DNA of 10,460 nucleotides. It comes from Myxococcales bacterium. GTDB lineage: Bacteria > Myxococcota_A > UBA9160 > SMWR01. Positions 5,975 to 10,460 of this stretch are shown in pieces. Numbering within the stretch: position 1 is the first letter of the stretch; the number at the start of each line of letters is the position of its first letter. A model generated the notes under the pieces. It had not been told where the DNA came from. It worked only from the letters and a program-made list of their open reading frames with translations, and searched no databases. The translations under genes and the position numbers were made by a program. The DNA lies in the NCBI GenBank assembly GCA_022572485.1, contig JACZVU010000088.1:1-10460 (forward strand), in the 5' to 3' direction.

Positions 5975-7419
5975 ATCTGCTCGAAGCGATGTCGGATCGT
6001 GAGCTGTTCGCAGAGGACTTCGGAGCCGAGAGCTGGCAGGCATGGCGCGTGCTGCTCCGGGCGCTGTTCGGGCTTCCCATGAGCCTCGCTGATAACACGG
6101 TGTTCGCGCAGTGTTCGGGCCGGGTCGAGCCACCGGAAAAGCCTTGCCGTGAAGGCTGGATCATCGCGGGGCGGCGCAGTGGGAAGAGCCGGATCGCGGC
6201 GCTCGTGGCCGTCTACCTCGCTTGTTTTCGGAGCTACAAGCTGGCCCGCGGGGAGCGAGGCGTCGTGCTGGTTCTCGCTGCGGATCGCAAGCAGGCGCGC
6301 GTGGTGTTCCGGTACATCCGGGGCTTTCTGGAGAGCCCGCTTCTGGACAAGCGGATCGAGCGTGCGACCGCGGACATCATCGAGCTACAGGGCGGCATCT
6401 CCATCGAGGTCGCGACGGCGAGCTTCCGCACGATCCGGGGGTACACGATCGTCGCGGCGGTGCTGGACGAGATTGCCTTCTGGCGGTCTGACGAGTCGGC
6501 CAGCCCGGACGTGGAGATCGTGAACGCGCTGCGGCCCGCGATGGCGAATGTCCCCGGCTCGATTCTGCTCGCGCTGTCGAGCCCCTACGCCCGCAAGGGC
6601 GTGCTGTGGAAGATGCGCCAGCGTCACTACGGCGTGGAGGATGACCCGACACTCGTCTGGCAGGCGCCGACCTCGACGATGAACCCGGGGCTCCCCGCGG
6701 AGATCATCGCCGACGCCTACGCGATGGACGAGAGCGCGGCGCGGGCCGAGTGGGGCGCCGAGTTTCGCGCGGACCTCGAAGACCTCTTTGACTTCGACGC
6801 GATCACCCGCTGCGTGGTGCCGGACCGGACGGAGCTGCCGCCGGTTTCGGACCTCCATTACGTCGCCTTCACCGACCCCAGCGGAGGGCGGAAGGATGCC
6901 TTCACGATCGCGGTCGCGCACAAAGACGGCGAGGGCTGCGTGGTGGATTTGGTTCGGGCGTGGACGCCGCCCTTCAACCCGAGCGGCGTGGTCGCGGAGT
7001 GCGCCGAGCTGCTCAAGGCGTACCGGGTGACGAAGGTCACGGGCGACCGCTACGCCGGGGAGTGGCCGCGGGAGGCGTTCCGCAGCGAGGGCGTTCGATA
7101 TGACCTCGCCCCGAAAACGAAGTCGGAGCTGTACCTCGCGCTCGTGAGTTCGGTCCATTCCGAGCGGATCGAGATCCCCGACAACCCGACCATGCTGCGC
7201 GAGCTGCGGAGCTTGGAGCGGCGCCGCGGGACCTCGGGCAGGGACCGCGTCGACCACCCTCCGGGCGGGCATGACGATCTTGCCAACGCGCTCGCGGGCG
7301 TGGCAGAGATGCTCCTCGGTCGGGGGGTGGGGGTCACTTGGGAGGACGTGCTCTCGTACAAAGAGGTGCGCGAAAAAGAGATTTGGGCTTTGAGCGGGGA
7401 GGCACCTCCAATGCGGTGA
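5971..7419 (+). CDS. Phage terminase large subunit
   Basis: 482 aa, a normal length. It drives ATP-dependent DNA translocation into the prohead and cuts the packaged DNA. ATPase motifs: Walker A AGRRSGKS (66-73), Walker B VLDEIAFW (164-171, D166 and E167), coupling motif LSSPYARKG (202-210). RNase H-like nuclease residues: D302 in FTDPSGG, D359 in TGDRYAGEW and D436 in GHDDLANA. All key residues are present, so the enzyme looks functional. Start chosen at ATG 5971 because it overlaps the nuclease stop and has a G6 run 6 nt upstream; the frame is open to a GTG at 5950. No portal gene follows, which is abnormal for a phage packaging module. Confidence 0.93.
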   Translation: MNLLEAMSDRELFAEDFGAESWQAWRVLLRALFGLPMSLADNTVFAQCSGRVEPPEKPCREGWIIAGRRSGKSRIAALVAVYLACFRSYKLARGERGVVLVLAADRKQARVVFRYIRGFLESPLLDKRIERATADIIELQGGISIEVATASFRTIRGYTIVAAVLDEIAFWRSDESASPDVEIVNALRPAMANVPGSILLALSSPYARKGVLWKMRQRHYGVEDDPTLVWQAPTSTMNPGLPAEIIADAYAMDESAARAEWGAEFRADLEDLFDFDAITRCVVPDRTELPPVSDLHYVAFTDPSGGRKDAFTIAVAHKDGEGCVVDLVRAWTPPFNPSGVVAECAELLKAYRVTKVTGDRYAGEWPREAFRSEGVRYDLAPKTKSELYLALVSSVHSERIEIPDNPTMLRELRSLERRRGTSGRDRVDHPPGGHDDLANALAGVAEMLLGRGVGVTWEDVLSYKEVREKEIWALSGEAPPMR

Positions 7420-7711
7420 GCGGCGGCGTCGCATCGCGAGGTGCCCTCGGAAAGCCTTCCCGAGTGTCACATTTTCAGGCAAGGGCACCACCCGCCGCGT
7501 TTGCTACGATTTACGCCTCGCCCGATACGTCGGGTTTGAAGGTGAGCAGGCACCAATAGCCGCAACGCTCCCGGCTAGAGCAGGGAAAAGAATTTAGGTC
7601 GTAGACGCTCGCGACCGTCACCGAACACCAACACACAGAACACTCACACTTTTGGCAACACCGTCTCGCGTCGTTTGGCGCGGGCTGCGGTGTGCGCCGA
7701 GGAGTATCGAA
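7420..7711. other. 292-bp non-coding gap between terminase and capsid genes
   Basis: I see no supportable gene here. It holds an 8-bp perfect inverted repeat (GGTGCCCT 7440-7447 with AGGGCACC 7482-7489). A competing hairpin inside it (CTCGGAA 7446-7452 with TTCCCGAG, one bulged base) shares bases with the outer stem. A smaller stem CCCGA-TACG-TCGGG (7521-7534) is followed by TTT. In ordinary phages this interval holds portal and protease genes. The 3' end carries the capsid ribosome-binding site. Confidence 0.5.
7699..7704 (+). promoter_or_regulatory. Ribosome-binding site fixing the capsid start
   Basis: GAGGAG lies 7 nt before the ATG at 7712. This rules in 7712 over the TTG at 7652, which is in the same open frame but has no such site. 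Confidence 0.75.
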
Positions 7712-8968
7712 ATGCAAGACGGATTGACACGAGCAGAGCGAGAAGCGGTGGAGCGTTCACCGCTGGGGTCGATGTTGAACGAAATTGTCGAAGCTGAACG
7801 CGCCAACTGGGATGCAGATCGGCGTGCGGATCTGGCAGACATGAAAAAGCTGAATCCGCATCCCGCGGTCAAGGCGGCGTTGTCCATATTTGACACCCCG
7901 CGGTCTTACGGCTCAGCGGCGCGCGCGGTGCCCGCATGGGAGCGGGAATACGCGGCGCAGAATTGGGACGAAGAGACGCGGAAGATCCGCACGCCCGCGA
8001 ACGACGTGGAAACGATCGAATTCATCCGGGCGATCACGTCCAACGATCAGGCGAAGCTGCGGGAGATCGCAGACCGCCCCCACAACCTGAATTTTCAGCG
8101 GGCCGATCTGGCGACAGGGATCGGCGCCGCCGGGACTGGCGGCGGGCTCGTGCCTGTCGGATTCGCTAGCGCCATCGAGCGGATCATCTCCGAGACGGCG
8201 CGGCTGCGGCAGCTCTGCAACATCGTGATGGGCGGCGAGTTCGCGGTGAAGGTGCCGGTCCAGACCACGAAGACGGTCGCAGGGATCGCCGCCGAAGCGG
8301 CTGACATCGGGGCGGTAACGACCGAGCCGGTGTACGGAAGCGTTACACCGGAACCCGTGAAGCTCGCGGGGCTCGTGAAGTTCTCTCGGGAGCTGCTCGA
8401 CGATTCACCGATGGCGCTGACCACCGCGGTCACACTCGACATCGGGGAAGCGATCGGGACGTTGGAGGATCTCTCGATCCTCGACGGCACGAACTTCTCC
8501 GACTCGCTGTTCGCGGATCTCACCGCGAGCGCCGACACGTGGGTCGATTCGGGCGAGACGTTCCTCACGATCACCTCCAAGTATTTCGAGGTGGCGTCGC
8601 AATTCCGGCGCAACGGGACGTGGATCATCAACGAGGCGGCAGCGGAGGTGATCACGAACCTCGGGATCGGGACCGATGGTCGGCCCACGTTTCAGGAGTT
8701 CAACTCCCCGCCGCTCGCGCAGGACATCGTGGGGCAACTGCTCGGGGTACGCCTCGTGGTGTTCCCTGCGGGAGCCAGCGGCGTGCCTGTGAACGAGGCG
8801 GTCTTCGGGGATCTGAGCGGCTACACGGTTTTCATCCGGGAAAATCTACGGGCGGAAACGAGCCGAGATGCCGACTTCGCGACGGATCAGGTAACGCTAA
8901 AAGTGATCCGCCGAGAGGACGGGATTCTGAGTCAGTCCGCTCGGATGCTTCGCTTCCCGGCAGTGTGA
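7712..8968 (+). CDS. HK97-fold phage major capsid protein
   Basis: 418 aa. The HK97-like core runs from about residue 143 (GGGLVPVGFASAIERIISETARL in outline) through VKVPVQTTKTVAGIAAEAADI, the VKLAGLVKFSRELLDDS segment with its long helix, ILDGTN (256-261) and a C-terminal domain ending SARMLRFPAV. The first 140 or so residues are charged and helical, comparable to the delta/scaffold region of HK97-type capsid proteins, which a phage protease normally removes. No protease domain is fused and no protease gene is present in the element, so the region is either retained or cut by a helper enzyme. The gene stands alone with its own ribosome-binding site and is followed by hairpins. It is the only virion structural gene found. 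Confidence 0.9.
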   Translation: MQDGLTRAEREAVERSPLGSMLNEIVEAERANWDADRRADLADMKKLNPHPAVKAALSIFDTPRSYGSAARAVPAWEREYAAQNWDEETRKIRTPANDVETIEFIRAITSNDQAKLREIADRPHNLNFQRADLATGIGAAGTGGGLVPVGFASAIERIISETARLRQLCNIVMGGEFAVKVPVQTTKTVAGIAAEAADIGAVTTEPVYGSVTPEPVKLAGLVKFSRELLDDSPMALTTAVTLDIGEAIGTLEDLSILDGTNFSDSLFADLTASADTWVDSGETFLTITSKYFEVASQFRRNGTWIINEAAAEVITNLGIGTDGRPTFQEFNSPPLAQDIVGQLLGVRLVVFPAGASGVPVNEAVFGDLSGYTVFIRENLRAETSRDADFATDQVTLKVIRREDGILSQSARMLRFPAV

Positions 8969-8971
8969 TCT

Positions 8972-8998
8972 AGCTCGTCCCTTCCGGGCCGACGAGCT
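8972..8998 (+). terminator. Hairpin directly after the capsid gene
   Basis: AGCTCGTC (8972-8979) pairs perfectly with GACGAGCT (8991-8998) across an 11-nt loop, beginning 3 nt past the capsid stop. It lacks a T run, so it may stabilise the mRNA end or act with the next hairpin. Confidence 0.45.
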
Positions 8999-9005
8999 GG
9001 TCGCG

Positions 9006-9041
9006 GGGCGTCTCTGGTTCGTGCGGCCAGAGGCGCCCTTT
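9006..9041 (+). terminator. Rho-independent-like terminator after the capsid gene
   Basis: GGGCG-T-CTCTGG (9006-9017) pairs with CCAGAG-G-CGCCC (9027-9038): 12 bp with one G-T pair, a 9-nt loop, and a short TTT at 9039-9041. Best placed to end rightward transcription before the opposing cargo genes. Confidence 0.6.
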
Positions 9042-9140
9042 GCGTCTCTCATCGAAGCTCTTCCTCTGGCATCGGATCATAGGTGCCCGGCTTGATCACG
9101 ACCGGGGCGAGCCTGTTCGTGCCGGGGGTGTCCTTTAAAC

Positions 9141-9587
9141 CTACTCGGCGGGCTCAGTAGATTGTGCATTTGGCTTGGCTAGATTGTCGACAGCCAATTG
9201 GTGACAGAGCGGAAAGACCACATACTCAAAGAAGAACAAAGTAGCGGCCTGCTGCCACTGCTCCGGGTGCTCTTCTAGCGAATTCCTGAACATCTTTGTC
9301 ATTTGCGGCACGGAAGCCCTAGATTTTTCGATGCAACTCCACCAGAAATCAGGTTCAAAATTCTTAATTCGCGAATCGTCATGCAGTATGGCGGGAAATG
9401 CAATGGCGTCGTTTAATCCGCGGACATAGCCCAAGAAGGCTGCCTCACAATAGCGGTTGTCTTTATCATTGCATAAAGTTGCAGCCATCTCGGCATTCCA
9501 GACCCCAGATTCCTCGGCGGACGCACTCGACCCAAGCAGAAGGTAAACCGCGAGTGCCATCGTCGCGGTAACGGAAGCTCGCCTCAT
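9141..9587 (-). CDS. Secreted Rap1a/Tai-immunity-like protein
   Basis: 148 aa. A Sec signal peptide is visible: MRR, a hydrophobic stretch (ALAVYLLLG), and ASA before residue 25. The mature part has four cysteines (39, 47, 85, 128) in the spacing seen in Rap1a/Tai-type proteins, with FLGYVRGLNDAI (51-62), a conserved-looking C85 region, HPEQWQQAATLFFFEYVVFPLC (107-128) and a polar tail. Known members neutralise type VI secretion amidase effectors in the periplasm, but many relatives have no known partner, and no effector gene is present here. Start 9587 is preferred over the GTG at 9611 because AAGGGAT lies just upstream. The gene is visibly less GC-rich than the phage genes, suggesting separate acquisition. 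Assignment rests on pattern memory, not an alignment. Confidence 0.55.
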   Translation of the reverse strand: MRRASVTATMALAVYLLLGSSASAEESGVWNAEMAATLCNDKDNRYCEAAFLGYVRGLNDAIAFPAILHDDSRIKNFEPDFWWSCIEKSRASVPQMTKMFRNSLEEHPEQWQQAATLFFFEYVVFPLCHQLAVDNLAKPNAQSTEPAE

Positions 9588-9676
9588 TTCATCCCTTTCG
9601 GTTATCCCCACTCTAGTGAACCAGCGAAACGCCCCGCAGCTTTGAAAGTGCGAGCAGCATCGCGGCGCCGGATTGA

Positions 9677-10036
9677 TTACTCCGGCGGAGCTTCCGACTC
9701 CTTGTCGAGTTCGATCGCCTCATTGAGCACTCGGGTAACTTCCGCGAGATCTCCGCAATGCAGCACAGCGTTGGCGAACGCGACGAGCACCGGATTCCAC
9801 ATCTCGGGTGGGGTGAGCTTCTCAGTAAAAAGAGAATCCAACGCCTGCGCAGTTTGAGCTGCCTCGTAGAGGTTTTTCTGCTCGTAGAGTTCCGCCCCGA
9901 AGAGCCCGACGCGGGACTTCTTGACCAGAACACCCGTTTGCGCGACCCCGATCCAGCACGGATCGCCGTTGTCCATGACCACGTTCGCCCAGCGTCCGCG
10001 TTGGTCGTGATCCATGAAGCGCGTTAGTGTGGTCAT
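9677..10036 (-). CDS. Unknown 119-aa cargo protein
   Basis: I do not recognise a named family. There is no signal peptide or membrane segment, so it is probably cytoplasmic. The N-terminal half (RWANVVMDNGDPCWIGVAQTGVLVKKSRVGLFGAELY in outline, residues 15-51) looks like a compact alpha/beta domain; the C-terminal half (LVAFANAVLHCGDLAEVTRVLNEAIELD) is helical and resembles one TPR-like hairpin. Start ATG at 10036 has a G-run about 10 nt upstream. It shares strand with the secreted Rap1a-like gene 89 bp downstream and may be transcribed with it towards the capsid terminator. Both lie just inside attR, the usual position for accessory cargo in phages and satellites. Confidence 0.65.
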   Translation of the reverse strand: MTTLTRFMDHDQRGRWANVVMDNGDPCWIGVAQTGVLVKKSRVGLFGAELYEQKNLYEAAQTAQALDSLFTEKLTPPEMWNPVLVAFANAVLHCGDLAEVTRVLNEAIELDKESEAPPE

Positions 10037-10220
10037 TCTTGAGCCCCCGAATCCCGCCGCCGCTCAGTGTGCGCCCGTCCGCTAGTCGCGGTCAATCATC
10101 TTCAAGGTGGGGCGAGATGCCCCCTCTCTGATCGTCTCAGACGACCCCGCAATCCACGGCCCCGCTCTAGGGAAATGCGGCGGTCACGGCATGATTCCGC
10201 GCGGTGTTACACTTTTCCGA

Positions 10221-10240
10221 CTGTAGCAAAAACTGTAGCA
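10221..10240 (+). repeat. Paired CTGTAGCA repeats, candidate right-arm integrase sites
   Basis: Exact copies at 10221-10228 and 10233-10240, 12 bp apart and about 95 bp from the attR core. Same orientation and core motif as the left-arm pair at 1557-1577, so after excision both arms of attP would carry a doublet. Confidence 0.5.
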
Positions 10241-10243
10241 GCG

Positions 10244-10262
10244 GAGGCGCAAAGAGGCGCAA
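10244..10262 (+). repeat. Tandem GAGGCGCAA repeats beside the arm sites
   Basis: Two exact 9-bp copies (10244-10252 and 10254-10262) with a 10-bp period, placing them on the same face of the helix between the arm doublet and the core. Candidate binding site for the excisionase or another bending protein; inferred from position. Confidence 0.4.
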
Positions 10263-10333
10263 CGGGGCTCATTGAAAAATCGCTAAGTGCCTGAAATCCT
10301 TCAATTCCGCACACTTGTAAATCGGCGGAATCA

Positions 10334-10349
10334 CGCCATCTGCCCGTTT
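10334..10349 (+). repeat. Candidate attR core (16-bp direct repeat)
   Basis: Exact copy of the attL core. In this copy the core and its right flank form an imperfect dyad (ACGCC at 10333-10337 with GGCGT at 10355-10359), as expected when the host side keeps the original attB arm. Confidence 0.75.
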
Positions 10350-10460
10350 TCCAGGGCGTGGGGTGGAGTTGTCGGGAAGTCAGTTAACTGATTGATTTTA
10401 TTTATGATTATGTCGAACCGATGGGCTGCGGTAGGGCCGGGCGCGGGCCCCCGTGGCCTC
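10350..10460. other. Host right flank
   Basis: 111 bp beyond attR with no recognisable gene. It has a short AT-rich run around 10387-10412 and a 10-bp palindrome CAGTTAACTG (10381-10390). Joined to the left flank it would restore the region upstream of the oxidoreductase gene. Confidence 0.4.

Larger units (their letters stand above)
10037..10333. other. Non-coding right arm of the element
   Basis: About 300 bp with no credible gene. It contains a small hairpin GGGGC-GAGAT-GCCCC (10109-10123), a second TCGTC-TCA-GACGA, the paired CTGTAGCA repeats, the tandem GAGGCGCAA repeats, and then the attR core. The order resembles the long arm of an attP site. No clear promoter for the leftward cargo genes was found. 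Confidence 0.5.
1475..10349. mobile_element. Integrated phage-satellite-like element, about 8.86 kb, att to att
   Basis: The limits are a perfect 16-bp direct repeat at both ends, with a tyrosine integrase gene ending about 40 bp inside the left copy. Content: integrase, MerR-type regulator, excisionase-like HTH protein, RepA-type ATPase, PD-(D/E)XK nuclease, large terminase, HK97-fold capsid protein and two leftward cargo genes. Portal, prohead protease, connectors, tail, holin and endolysin are all absent. Genes are intact and densely overlapped, which argues against random prophage decay. The plan resembles capsid-encoding satellites more than a full phage. A deletion derivative of a larger prophage that kept both ends remains possible but would need clean internal deletions. 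Confidence 0.8.

Noticed and set aside
6385..7491. 368-codon minus-strand open frame
   Set aside because: It is antisense to the large terminase, which has all ATPase and nuclease motifs; its translation is rich in R, H and P, typical of a shadow in GC-rich DNA.
7652..7711. Longer capsid start at TTG 7652
   Set aside because: The ATG at 7712 has a GAGGAG site 7 nt upstream, whereas the TTG has none.
7511..7717. Cysteine-rich 68-codon minus-strand frame in the terminase-capsid gap
   Set aside because: The CxxCxCxxCxC pattern drew attention, but the frame has only a TTG start, no ribosome-binding site seen, and overlaps the capsid start; not supported without conservation data.
10067..10294. 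75-codon plus-strand frame in the right arm
   Set aside because: It runs through the candidate att-arm repeats, has no convincing ribosome-binding site and a low-complexity basic translation.
10381..10390. 10-bp palindrome CAGTTAACTG in the right flank
   Set aside because: A single short palindrome outside the element with no associated gene; expected by chance often enough.

Overview
The window shows a GC-rich bacterial chromosome carrying a compact integrated element of about 8.9 kb. The host is probably Gram-negative: the flanking gene is of the sarcosine/dimethylglycine dehydrogenase type, and one cargo protein has a Sec signal peptide and a Rap1a/Tai-like cysteine pattern. The species cannot be named from the sequence. 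The left flank (1-1324, minus strand) is the start of a large FAD-dependent oxidoreductase gene that runs off the left edge.

The element is bounded by a perfect 16-bp direct repeat (1475-1490 and 10334-10349), which I read as attL and attR. From left to right it holds: a tyrosine integrase and a MerR-type regulator overlapping by one base, on the minus strand; a short AT-rich divergent promoter region; a rightward early cluster of excisionase-like HTH protein, a 60-aa unknown protein and a RecA-fold RepA-type ATPase, all overlapping at start/stop codons; and a G-poor non-coding region with three tandem 9-bp repeats, a candidate replication origin, plus a strong sigma70-like promoter. Next comes a packaging cluster of a 156-aa protein (possible small terminase), a PD-(D/E)XK nuclease and a complete large terminase, again overlapping. 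A 292-bp gap, an HK97-fold major capsid gene, two hairpins (the second terminator-like) and a leftward cargo pair follow. The cargo pair is an unknown 119-aa protein and a secreted Rap1a/Tai-like protein.

No portal, prohead protease, head-tail connector, tail, lysis or primase-domain gene lies between the att sites, yet every recognised gene is open and most are tightly coupled. The best reading is a capsid-encoding phage satellite (comparable in gene logic to capsid-forming PICIs and to the small phiRv1/phiRv2 elements of Mycobacterium tuberculosis) rather than a complete or decaying prophage. On this model the MerR and excisionase proteins set the integration/excision switch, RepA starts replication at the repeat region, and the nuclease and terminase package element DNA into heads built from its own capsid protein. 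A helper phage would supply portal, tail and lysis. That helper dependence is inference; the gene content, att repeats and overlaps are read directly from the sequence.
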